A stretch of 64,000 nt of DNA from Spongilla lacustris (taxonomy: Eukaryota; Porifera; Demospongiae; Spongillida; Spongillidae), in the NCBI GenBank assembly GCA_949361645.1, contig OX442435.1, positions 56,001-120,000 of the forward strand, written 5' to 3'. This document shows positions 43,676 to 54,400 of this stretch, one piece after another (position 1 is the stretch's first letter; every line of letters begins with the position of its first letter). The position numbers and the translations under genes are program-made. The notes beneath the pieces are model-generated. The model saw nothing but the letters and a program-made list of their open reading frames with translations. It was not told where the DNA came from and searched no databases.

Positions 43676-46150
43676 CACAGACCACAAGGAGGGTGGAGAC
43701 AACCCCTAAGCCTACAGAGGACCCTATAGCTAGTCCTCATCAGAAAGCACCAGTGGTGGATGAAAGAGTTTCAGAAGAAAGGTTTTAAAAAAAACTCCGA
43801 TGTTTTGTGAGTACTTGTAATTACAGCCTTCTCTGCCAGCATTAAGCAACAAGCTAATCTGCAGAGTGAGCTCTCTGAGATGGGCATTAAATTGGAGCAG
43901 CAGAAGGAGCAGTGGGAGGTGGCTATGAAGGAGGTGAGGGGATTCCCCATGATGTTTTACTGTAACAATCAAAACAATGTCCACAGTTGGAAGCTGCATT
44001 TCAGAAAGAAAAAATAGCAATTCATGATGGTCATGAGAATCAGTTGAGGTGTGTCACCTGGGGGGGAGGGAGGGGGGGGGGGGAAACATTCCACATCAGA
44101 TGATTTTGATGCCAATCATAATGCTGTTTATCTCTTAGTGAAACTGAAACATTAGCAGCATGGTTGCAACTTGAGATAGTTTTGTTTAAATTTTGACCAC
44201 AAATATAAATTCCAAATTGTGGCTCAATGAAAATCTGAGGCACAATAGTTTGGACATTTGCTATATGCAATTTAAATTTTAGCACTTGAAAAAATTTCCA
44301 ATGGAGTCAGGTAGGTAATGCTATATTTAAATGACTGTGTCTGACCTTTAGGTTATTAAGTTGTACAACTCATTCATGGCTCATTTAGTGCATCATAAAC
44401 ATGGGGGGATTTTTTTTTTTTAAACACTGGGAGAAAAATGGCAGTGTGGTCATGGATCAGAGTTAAGACATTCAGATTCTGTATATGACTTACTTATTCA
44501 TACTTGTGGTCAAAATTATAAATAAACCACCATCTCTGCAACCATTTGTCCAAGAACATATTTTCTGCACATGTGCTAATGAGTGAACAGCTAAATATGT
44601 ACGATATGAAAGTGCTGATATGACAAGGAATGTCCTTGGTGTTAATCATCATCACTGCACAGTGCCATCAAGAAGTCCCATCTTGCTGAACTGGACGCTC
44701 TGAGGGAGGAGCATGTTAAGGAGGTGGGTGTGGCTAATGAGGGAGGAGCATGTTAAAGAGGTGGGTGTGGCTAATGAGGGAGGAGCATGTTAAGGAGGTG
44801 GGTGTGGCTAATGAGGTAGAAGATCTGTTCCTTCCTGCCCTTCTATAACAGCTTGAAGAGATAAAACACTGTGAAACTTTACACCGAGGTAAGAATCATA
44901 GCAGGTTACAGTAATGTGAATGCTGCTATGCAGGTAGCCTGGCAGGGGAGCTGGACTTCCTTAGAGATCTGCTGGAAACCACAAGGGTATGTGCAAGAGT
45001 AAGGGTTAAATGAAAGGTGTGGTCTGCTGGGGGTTAATGAAAGGTGTGGTCAGCTGGTTAATAGACACTTATCTAACAGACTGAACTAACTAAAGAGGCG
45101 GACCACAGGGTGATGGAAGCTAAGGTGAGGGCAGTGGTAGGGTACAGTGGGAGAGGTAAACCACACCCACACACATGCACACACACACACACACATGCAC
45201 AAACACACACACAAACACACACACAAACACACACACACACATACACACACAGACCATATTGCAGGATGCTCACAATGAGGAGCTGAAGAGGTTGGAGAAG
45301 CAGATAAGGGACAAAGCTGACCAACAGCTGATTGAAGTGGTTACTAAACTGGAGAAAGAGCATGCTCGGCAATGGGAGGAGCTTGGAGAAGCACACAAAC
45401 AGGAACTGAATGTACATCCATGTCTAAACATTACATCCAAATGACACCAACTCTTCCCCAGACCTTGCTGTCACAGTTCTCAGATGTAGCAGAACTCAAT
45501 GACAAATTGGCAGAAGCCAATCAGCATAGTGAGGTAAGGTTACCATAGTGAGGTAAGGTTACTGCTGTACCCAAATGACCATCGCTGCACCATGACTCAA
45601 CCAGGCTCTTGAGAAAGAAGTTTCAGGGCTGAAGGAAGCACTGACATCTGTCACCACTGAACGGTTTAATATAGAAGCTGAGCTGCTCGTAACAGTATGC
45701 AGTGGTTCCTGATCAGACACGTTCTTACCTGCCTTTCCGTCCCCTTCCCAGCGCAAGAAGCTCACAGATTTGGAGCAGAGTTTTGCTGAGCGAGTGCAGG
45801 AGGTTGATATGAGGTATCGTGACAGGATGGACAGCCTGATGCGGCAGAATGCAGACCTTAGAAAACACGCTCTCCAGACGTCAATGGACTACTGCCAGTA
45901 TAAAGCAAACGTTCAACGGACTCGAGTCCCTTTGTCTAACTCTGTCACAGCGAGAATGAGGGCCGTAGTACAGGCACGTTCTACGGCCAAGTTGGGCGTA
46001 GCCCTAGGTTTGGACGAGGAAGAGAACAATAGACCTCGCCCCCTCAGTGCTCCTGAAACCCACGGAGAGCGCAAACTGGCTAAGGAACTATCCAAGGAAC
46101 ACAACGTACAAGAACTTAGACCACTTTCGTGTATGCCTCATTTCTATTAA
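42755..46150 (+). CDS. Unrecognised coiled-coil protein
   Basis: Family not recognised. The start ATG is at 42755 (MATQQKIAQHVGTVREPITY). The N-terminal third is non-helical and basic (GIKRPRFELGGIMFQKLR; QLQKTNITFSSEDVGLSL; MPGYTLSRSPKSVHMEINTD). From about 43840 to 45900 successive short exons encode a nearly continuous coiled coil: LQSELSEMGIKLEQQKEQWE, HLAELDALREEHVKELEEIK, LAGELDFLRDLLETTRTELT, NEELKRLEKQIRDKADQQL, ALEKEVSGLKEALTSVTTER and DLEQSFAERVQEVDMRYRD. The tail (SLMRQNADLRKHALQTSMDY, then a basic Ser/Arg stretch) ends LRPLSCMPHFY with TAA at 46148-46150. The neighbours give no functional clue. A ciliary or centrosomal role would be only a guess from the coiled-coil architecture. 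Confidence 0.75.
43642..43674 (+). repeat. 33-base poly-C tract before a splice acceptor
   Basis: Uninterrupted run of C ending 6 bp before the exon border (GCACAG), so it serves as the polypyrimidine tract of the coiled-coil gene's exon at 43681. Confidence 0.9.
44700..44815 (+). repeat. 36-bp array copying an exon end plus donor
   Basis: The exon end GAGGGAGGAGCATGTTAAGGAG (LREEHVKE) and donor GTGGGTGTGGCTAAT are present three times in tandem. The first copy is used; the two others lie in the intron. Confidence 0.9.
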
Positions 46151-46192
46151 GCCGTGACGTAACGCATCACGTGATAAGGAGGGTAAACGAGT
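46151..46192 (+). promoter_or_regulatory. Compact promoter of the NDUFB2-like gene
   Basis: The 42-bp gap between a stop and the next ATG contains TGACGTAA (46155-46162, CRE/ATF-like) and TCACGTGA (46167-46174, E-box). Both are common in promoters of nuclear genes for mitochondrial proteins. No polypyrimidine-AG acceptor is evident. Confidence 0.4.
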
Positions 46193-46437
46193 ATGCGACA
46201 GATCCTACCTCCGGCCACTAGGGGCTATGTACTGGCGTCAAGGGTCATGGGAGCTACCATGTGGTGCTGGATCTTTTGGAGGCTAAGGCACGACTGGCGA
46301 GACGTATTTGTAAGCCTTTCATACATCCACACAAGGTCACATATTTCATTTATAAAATTCGTTCCGAACACTTTTAGGGTCATCACAGCTCTCTGGAACC
46401 TCCTCCACTTTCCTCTTCCACTGGAAATCACCACTAA
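46193..46437 (+). CDS. NDUFB2-like complex I accessory subunit
   Basis: Two exons, 46193-46309 and 46378-46437 (phase 0, donor GTAAGC, acceptor TTTTAG), encode about 58 residues. The sequence RVMGATMWCWIFWRLRHDWR then DVFGHH resembles the NDUFB2 (AGGG) core, in which a short hydrophobic W.W...W segment is followed by an acidic patch and GH. NDUFB2 is a single-helix subunit of the membrane arm of mitochondrial complex I. The basic N-terminus (MRQILPPATRG) could be a short import signal. The tail after GHH is Ser/Pro-rich and lacks the conserved acidic end of vertebrate forms, so the call is tentative. It lies 42 bp after the coiled-coil gene and converges on the next gene. Confidence 0.5.
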
Positions 46438-46538
46438 TAGCACCGCAAACCTAACCAACCAACTTTATAGTGAGGTGTGTAAAGTGATGCGAATATGCAA
46501 CAGTGACAAACAGTATAAACATATTGAAGGAGCCATTT

Positions 46539-47269
46539 TTAGCTCTCGGGTCTCCCGCATTCAAAGCACAAACACGAGATGTGCGAGCATTCAGGTATCC
46601 GCAACGCGCAGTGACAGCCACAGCCGGGGCAAGTGCAATCTGGACACTGGTATAGTGGGAGGGGTCATATATATCATATGAGCGAGTTTATGAAAATACA
46701 GCTTACTTGAGCGTCAGGGCAGAAGTCCAACGTTTTACAATAGTCCACAAAAATATAGCAACAATAGCAGCTCCATATCTGACCACATTTCAGAGTACAT
46801 TGCTTGCAATTCACAGAAACAAAGATATTTATATGGGACAGAGGCGAGAATTTATCAAGCTTACCTGTTTTGTTGGGCAGACTTGGTCGAGGTACGCTCT
46901 GCAGTCTGGTGTGCCACAGTCTAAGCGTTCTGCAAGGCCTCTACAACACGAACAGTCACATGCTTCACACTGGCAGCAGTCCAAGTGGTACTTCGGGCAG
47001 GTCACCCCGCGAAGCTGAAACCATAATTCCCAGTAAGCTTAAATATTTAATGCAGAGGGCGGGACGCTGCGCTCACTATCAGGCACTTCCGAAGTACGAG
47101 CAAAACAATAACTATGACGACAACTCCGGCTATCACAACACAGATTATGGCCGCCACTGGAAAGACGGGGGGCTGATTGCTTACTGGTGTTGTAGTAACC
47201 TACGGAAAAGTTGTTACAATATATGCGTTACAATTGTTTGGAGTATACCGTTACTACGGTTTGGGACAT
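46539..47269 (-). CDS. Unrecognised single-pass membrane protein with Cys-rich tail
   Basis: Family not recognised. Five exons, all phase 0, encode about 162 residues. The start is proposed at 47269-47267 (MSQT), joined to VTTTPVSNQPPVFP and a strong membrane helix (AAIICVVIAGVVVIVIVLLV) followed by RKCLI. The next three exons are a cysteine-rich region of about 117 residues with 28 Cys: 46870-47020 has CCQCEACDCSCC, 46710-46805 has SCYCCYIFVDYCKTLDFC, and 46539-46645 has CPDCTCPGCGCHC and ISCLCFECG. TAA at 46541-46539. There is no signal peptide before the helix, so the tail is probably cytosolic and could bind metal ions or be palmitoylated; this is inference. The donor of the first exon (GTAGTA) is weak, so the N-terminus is the least certain part. 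Confidence 0.6.
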
Positions 47270-47396
47270 TTTTGTTGTTTATTTGTAACCCTTGGAAGCC
47301 GCCTAGCGCACGTGCCACCTCGTGACTTGAACATATTGCACAACTTGAGTTCAAGTACCACCAGTTCGTACTTAGGTTACTTGCGTATGTCGGAAT

Positions 47397-47920
47397 TATC
47401 AGTGGAGAAGAACGGTGAGTGAAAAGCAAAAATTGCGTCGCATTAATTTTTGTGTTGACATACAGACCCTTTTGAAGAAGCTGAAGAAGGGACTGAAACT
47501 CAGGAAAGCATCGAAGGCCATGTTCAGATCCTAAATCTTAGCAAAAGCGGTAAGTGTATCGTCTGATAGGACTTTGTCAGTACGATCTTATACCCGGGTG
47601 ACATCATAATTCTTTTTAAAGACCCCTTCGCTGAGCCACAGAAGGGTGGCGGGACTCATGAAGGCTTTATACACGTCCGAATTCAGCAGCGTAATGGCCG
47701 AAAGACGCTAACGACTGTGCAAGGTATCTCAGAGGACTACGATAAGAAGAAGCTGGTAAAGGCTTTTAAGAAGGAGTTCGCTTGCAATGGAACAGTAGTC
47801 GACCATCCTGAATACGGAGAGGTTATTCAGCTACAAGGGGACCAAAGGAACAACATTTGTTCATTCCTCACTAATGTCGGGTTGGCTAACAAAGACCAAA
47901 TTAAGATGCATGGTTTTTGA
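47397..47920 (+). CDS. EIF1: Translation initiation factor eIF1 (SUI1)
   Basis: eIF1 binds the 40S subunit and enforces AUG selection. The start ATG is at 47397 (MSELSVEKNG). Exon 2 (47466-47549) encodes DPFEEAEEGTETQESIEG and HVQILNLSKS. Exon 3, from 47622, encodes DPFAEPQKGGGTHEGFIHVR, QQRNGRKTLTTVQGI, DDYDKKKLVKAFKK-type residues, TVVDHPEYGEVIQLQGDQR and ends DQIKMHGF with TGA at 47918-47920. The SUI1 core is almost identical to the human protein. Exon 2 is an 84-nt symmetric exon (phase 1 at both ends) whose start duplicates the DPF start of exon 3. Including it gives an extended N-terminus; skipping it gives a protein of normal length. It converges on DRC5 with 68 bp between stops. Confidence 0.93.
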
Positions 47921-47988
47921 ACACAGATGGAAATGTCCTTGTTCTTGTAATGTATATTGTACAGATGTCAATGTGCAATCACACTGCC

Positions 47989-49972
47989 TCATCTATTTGG
48001 CTTGTCAGAATTGGACGTGAGTTTGGAGGCTTCCTTCTGGCGGTCTTGATTGGCTTTCACAAACTGATTGATACAGTACTCACTCTGTTGGCTGATGTCT
48101 GTCAAGCGAAGGTCGAAGTAGATGAGTGTGGTGTTCTCTTCCATACCTTCTTGAATAGCTTGGCTGCTAGCCTAGTGTAAGGGGGAGAGGGGGCACATAG
48201 GAGCAGGGGTGCAGAGATGCATTAACATGTTTGTGTTGTGTATGCACAAGGCTTATGATGTATACATACTTCCCCCAGTGTGTTGCAGGCAATACTCAAT
48301 GATGTAAGAGCCTTGTTAGCCATTAGCATCTGTGTGGGAGGGTAGTGGGCAAGATGAATGCACACCTGTACGGAATGTGGTATTTACCTCGGATAACGCT
48401 GGTGTGGCCAGCTCCCCTAAGCTGTTACTGCTAATGTCCAGGAACTGGAGTGCTGTGTTTTTCATTAGAGCCTTAAGAATTGGTTGTGCTCCATCATCCC
48501 CAAGTCTGCATATGTGCTTGTGTGAGTTTTGGAGGTGAGGGGTAGGGACAGGCTCACTTGTTTAACCGCAAGTTTAAGTGTTTAAGGGTAGTGTTGGTCT
48601 GCAGGGCGTGTCCAATAGATGCCCCTCCCATAATGCCAATAAGGTTGTCGCACAAGTCAAGAGAGGTCAGAACTGTGTGTCCGCTTAACAGCTTGCCTAG
48701 TGCACGACCCATTCCATCACCAAGTTTGTTGTGTGAGAGGTCTGTGGGCATTATTAAGAATCAAGCTAAATGGACAGACACTGAGACTTCAGCTCACCCA
48801 ACTCCTGTAGTGATGGATGATCCAGAATGTGGGAAACAAGCACCCTCCCCCTCTCGTCTGTCATTTTGCTGCAGCACACATGGAGGACCTTCAGTGTACG
48901 TGATGAGCCAACCGCTTTGGAAAGCCTCGCACAGTCTAACTTGGTGAATTCAAAGAGGCCCCAGTCAAAGTTCATTCCACAGTTTTTGACACTTTTCAAC
49001 ATACACATATGCAATAGCAATCACTATAGGCACTATTTAAAAGGGATGCAACAGACCCATATATTAGTCCGAGCTCCTCCAAGTTTTTGAGTGTTTGAAA
49101 GAGAATGCCAATGTTTACGTGATCATTGCAAGGCTTGAGGGGAGTGTCCTCACTCCTGTTGGGCTTTTCTGTAACCCTCATATGTGGTGCGATCACAACA
49201 ACCTTACCTATCCTCCTCCTCAGTGTGGGTAAGTATCTTGTCACCAGGGGGTGGTAGTAATTGCTGTATATCCAAGCACTTGATAAAAGGGCTTGATATT
49301 CTTAGTAACTCTTCCAACTACATGAGAACAGAACTTGTGCATGTGTGCTGCCCCCACCCCCTCTCCCATACCTCGGTGAGATCAGATTGGTCAGGCACAA
49401 ACTTTTCCAGGGCTTCTTGTATATTCTTCTCAAAGAACATTCTTTTCCAGCATTTGCCATATCTGCTGACATCACAGTTTCCCCACCTGGCATTACAGCA
49501 CTTCTTCCAATAACCTTCGTCAGATACAAGGTGACTTGTCACTCTGCAGAAGAGGGTGGTCAGCTAGGGTGCAGTACAAGTTTCAGGCATACTTGAGAGG
49601 AACAGAGGGAGAAAGTCTATCTAAAACCATTTTTTTATGCTTTGGCTGGAGTTCCTCAAGGATTGGACGCACTAACAGAACACAAGTTTAGAGTTTAAGG
49701 CTAACTATCAGCATACATACCGTGAAAGTTATCGGCAATATGTTTAATACATGTATCCACAAGGGGAGGGACTGTCTCTAGGTTCCTGCATGTATGTGGT
49801 ATGAAGTATTATATGTTATATGTTTTAACGTAAAGAGCTACTAAGCCCACCATTCGGGATCCTCTGCTATAATCCTTCTCATTGACCGCGGATCTGATGA
49901 CAATCTAGCCTACATTAATGTAGCTTGTAAAACGATACAAAAACAAATAACATTAGCATGTACCTTGTTCAT
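47989..49972 (-). CDS. TCTE1: DRC5/TCTE1, nexin-dynein regulatory complex LRR protein
   Basis: DRC5 is an LRR subunit of the nexin-dynein regulatory complex of motile cilia and flagella. The start ATG is at 49972-49970 (MNK), spliced to ARLSSDPRSMRRIIAEDPEW (49855-49915). Then come LETVPPLVDTCIKHIADNFH (49750), DEGYWKKCCNARWGNCDVSR with YGKCWKRMFFEKN (49430-49540) and NCGMNFDWGLFEFTKLDCAR (48960). Leucine-rich repeats follow, including SLQELDLSHNKLGDGMGRAL, LTSLDLCDNLIGIMGGASIG and TLKHLNLRLNK. The protein ends FDLRLTDISQQSEYCINQFV, a Lys/Ser tail and TGA at 47991-47989. The WKRMFFE and NCGMNF-W motifs are specific to the family. It is divergent from DNAJC13, with 120 bp between starts. Confidence 0.88.
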
Positions 49973-49983
49973 CTTGCGAAACG

Positions 49984-49997
49984 GTTACCAAGACAAC
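49984..49997. promoter_or_regulatory. RFX X-box-like site upstream of DRC5
   Basis: GTTACCAAGACAAC fits the X-box (GTNRCC, 2-nt spacer, RGYAAC) with one mismatch in the second half. It lies 11 bp upstream of the DRC5 start codon, between it and DNAJC13. Confidence 0.5.
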
Positions 49998-50092
49998 ATT
50001 TTTTTTTTTTAATTACGTATGTGCACGCGACCTCCGCATGACCATTCCCCACCCACCAGCGAAGCTAATATTATTAGTAAGGGCCCGCAGTC

Positions 50093-51371
50093 ATGTCGGG
50101 CGGGACGGGCAATGAGGAAATAGCAAGGTTTTATTGCACCAAGCACTCATGGAAGGGCAAGTATGTTACAGATTTGTCGTGCTTTTGTCTGCGCTGATGC
50201 AGCTTGTCGCAGATACAAGCGGGTGGTGTCCATCGGAACAACGGCAATTGCGACGTATAACCCCAATTCACACGAGTCCACCAATGAGGCAAGCTCAAGA
50301 CGGTTATCGGATCGTAGCTATCTCGTTTCCTTACCATCTAGTGGCCGTACAACGAGGTAGTGAGTATAGTGCCAAGTGTGAAGGCTAACAACGAGTTTAC
50401 CATTAACACACGGAAAGGTACGTTGGTCTGGGTACAGAGCCATGCCAGTGAGTAGTTCCCCAACTGCAGCTAAGAAAAATGACAAGCTGACGTTCTCTAG
50501 TGATTACAGGCTTGAGATTCTTACTGAAGCTCTGGTACGTAGTGTATGAGTGTGTGTGTTGAGCGTGTGCATGCGTGCACGCTGTATAAATGCTGCTATT
50601 TTCTATGATTGTGTACAGCGCTTCAGTCCACTGTTTGCTGATGATGGAAGCAAGTCTAAGTCCACAAAGGTACTGCTAGTGTCCCCCCCCCCCCCCCCCC
50701 CCCTCTTCCCCGGAACAAGTGACCAATTGTTCTACTATTCTTCCTTCCCCTCACCATTGCATAGGTGTATCCAGCATTCAAGTATGGCTGGCCTGAGAGC
50801 AAAGCACGAGTTGACCTGGTGGTAAGTATTATGTACATGTAGGGTGTGTATGTAGACCTGGTGGTAAGTATTATGTACATGTAGGGTGTGTATGTAATGT
50901 GTTTGTGTGGGGTGTATAAATAATCTGATTTTTCATGGGGGATTTCCCTCTATCCCTTGGAAGGTTCGCAAGCACTCTCTGGCTCAGGTCAACAGTACAG
51001 GAGGTAGCATAGCTGAGTATGACTTTAAGGAGATAGAGTTCATGGCTAGGGTATGAGAAGGTCTGGGAACCAGAGCAGTTTTGATTAGGTAACATTGTTT
51101 AAACAGGTGGCTGATAATGGAAGTGGCTTTATTCTGGGTACTGGTGGGTTTGGACGACTGGTGAGTGCAGCAATTGTGAGGTCTGATCCATTGATATCCC
51201 TCCTCTTCCCCTGACCCATCTCTTGCAATCAAAGCATATGTTCATATGTGACCAGCGGGAAGAGCTGATGAAGCTGATTCAGTCTAACGCAAGGGATAAT
51301 GTTGGCTTTGACATTAAGTAAGTGTGACCTTGTGTCTGGTATGATGCAAGAAGAGAAGTGCCAAGGCTTCA

Positions 51372-51449
<78 letters not shown>

Positions 51450-54400
51450 CATTCGTAAAGAACCAATCAGCTTGCAGGACTTTCAGGCCAAACGATTAGG
51501 CAAATACAGGTACCTCACTATTGGTGCATGTTCACACGTTAAAATTTCCTTTATTGTTATATGCAGTGAGGATGAGTGTGTCATTTCGTTGTCAGAGTTC
51601 AGAGTGCTCAAGTACACGCCAAGACATGCAGTAAGGCCCCATCCCTCTCTCCTTGGCCCCACCCCTCTCTCCTTGGCCCCATCCCTCTCTCCTTGGCCCC
51701 ACCCCTCCCTCCTTGGCCCCATCCTCCCTCCTTGGTCTCCTTGACCCAACCCCTCTCCTTGGCCCCATCCCTCTCCTTGGCCCCATCCCTCTCTCCTTGG
51801 CCCCATCCCTCCCCAACCTTCCCTCCTTGGCCCCACCCCTCTCCTTGGCCCCATCCCTCCCTCCTTGGCCCCATCCCTCCCTCCTTGGCCCCATCCCTCT
51901 CTCCTTGGCCCCACCCTCTCTCCTTGGCCCCATCCCTCCCTCCTTGGCCCCACCCCTCCCTCCTTGGCCCCACCCCTCCCTCCTTGGCCCCATCCCTCCC
52001 TCCTTGGCCCCATCCCTCTCTCCTTGACCCCACCCCTCTCCTTGGCCCCATCCCTCTCTTCTTGGCCCCACCCCTCCCTCCTTGGCCCCATCCCTTCCTC
52101 CTTGGCCCCATCCCTCTCTCCTTGACCCCACCCCTCTCCTTGGCCCCATCCCTCTCTTCTTGGCCCCACCCCTCTCTTCTTGGCCCCATCCCTCTCTTCT
52201 TGGCCCCATCCCTCTCTCCTTGGGTTATTTGATTTTCTGATCCTTTCATCTGATTGAGATGCCACCCCCTCTCCTCCCTCCTTCCCCCTCTCTCCTCCCT
52301 CCCTCCTTCCCCCTCTCTCCTCCCTCCCTCCTTCCCCTCTCTCCTCCCTCCTTCCCCCTATCTCCTCCCTCCCTCCTCTCTCTCCTTCCTCCTTCCCTCC
52401 TCTCTCTCCTTCCTCCTTTCCTCCTCTCTCTCCTTCCTCCTTCCCTCCTCTCTCCTCCCTCCTTCCCTAGGAGCCAGCAGTTAGGATCATGGCTCTCTCT
52501 GAGAGCTGCGTAGTGGAAAGAGACCCAGCTACTTACAGTGTGGTGACTGTGCGTCCCCTGTCAGAGGTGTACACCCTGGTGCGGTACCCTGAGGACCCCC
52601 AGCTGTTCTGCATCGAATACACCAATGGGAAGTACAGAAAATACACCTGTACTGACAGGTGGGCCTGGGAACTAGTACTATGTGCTGGTTTTGACGAGAA
52701 AATGTGTTTATTGTGTGTATGTGCTTATGTGTATGCATATGTATAGGGATGTGTATGTGCTTATGTGTGTGCATGTGTATAGTAGGGATGTGTATGTGCT
52801 TATGTGTGTGCATGTGTATAGGGATGTGTATGTGCTTATGTGTGTGCATGTGTATAGGGATGCACTTCTCTGCTCCATTTTGGATGGAGTGAGGGCTTCC
52901 GGGAACAGGGATGTGTGTGTCAAGATGCAGAGGACCAAGGCAGGAATGAGGCTGGGCCCCCTGGGGACCCCTGTGGAGGAGGAGGTGGAAAGCCAGTACC
53001 TCCGCTACATCATCAATCCTCCACCTGGTGAGTGAGGGGAGGAGGTGGGCATGTCAGGGGAGGAGGGAGGTGCTCACATGGGGGGGGGGGATGGAAGGTG
53101 GAGGAGCTTTGATACTCAACACTTGCCACAGGTGTGACCTTTGCAGAGTCAGTTGCTCGATTTAATGCTAACGTCAGCTACAATGGCCTGAACTACGCTG
53201 TTACCCAGGATGTGAGGCAGTGAGATGTGGCTTGATGGTATAGTTATTCCAAAATGTGCCCACTATCTCTCTCAGAGGCTGTTTGCTGAGAACAAGGAGC
53301 GATTGATCAACACAGCACTGCAGACACTGCTGCAGAAGGAGGGAGAACAGTCCACCATTTCTAATGAGGAGCTGGAGGCTCAGTTCCATGCCTTAAGACG
53401 GCTGGTTGCATCCAAGGCAGGCTTTGAGGCCTTCACCACTCTGCCAAAGTATGCCGTCATGTGATGCCACGTGATGGTCACCTGAGTTTTGCTTTCAGTT
53501 TCAAGGACACGATGGGTTTCAAAGTACTGAAGGCCCTTAAGAGGGCGGATGATGGAGTCACCTTCTCTTGTGCGGACTTCCTCTGTGCTCTCATGCAGCC
53601 CATGCATGATAACTACAACCTCCGCCATGAACAGTCGAACAAGTCTTCTCTCCTGTCATCTACAAAGTTTGTGCAGAACCTGCTGGATACATTGAAGGAA
53701 CACATTGTATGTCCATAACCTATCTAGCTACTGTGTTGTGTCAGCCCTGTTGTGTTGTCTAGCAACGAGGAACAGGAGCTCTGGTCATCAGTGCTCTGCT
53801 GGACTTCTTCACCTTTGCCCTGTGTCCACCATATTGGTAAGTAGGGGTAGGAGGGGCTGGAGGGAACTGGGGGAGGGGCTGGAGGGAGAGAAGTGGGAGG
53901 GGCTGAAGGGAACTAGGGAGGGGCTGGCAGAGAAGTGGGAGGGGCTGGAGAGAACTAGGGAGGGGCTGGCAGAGGAGTGGGAGGGGCTGGAGAGAACTAG
54001 GGAGGGGCTGGCAGAGGAGTGGGAGGGGCTGGAGGTAACTGGAGTACTTTGTTTTGTGTTGCAGTGAAACTACACTAGCAGAAACATTTGATACTGTGCT
54101 GGGTCTCCTGACTGAGTTGGGGAGACAGCTGTTCAAACTGTTTCAGGTACAGCCCTGGGCTATCACTGCCTTGCGATGTGACCACACCCCTCTATACAGC
54201 ACCCATCCCTGGCTATTGTGAAGGCAGCTGGCCTCCTGATGAAGACTATCATTGAGGTGGGGAGGGGAGGGATGTGGGAGGTGTGGTCACGGCTGTGTTA
54301 CAGGAAGGTACGGAGGAGATGGCCTCTAAGATGCAACAGCTGGCCTTGTCCGAGGGGGCGTTGCCTAGACACCTTCACAATGCTCTGTACATAGTGAGCA

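Noticed and set aside
51483..52265. Open frames of 205-260 residues with [16 protein letters not shown] repeats
   Set aside because: 20-bp array in a DNAJC13 intron; no conserved domain, and the flanking DNAJC13 exons are colinear with the family.
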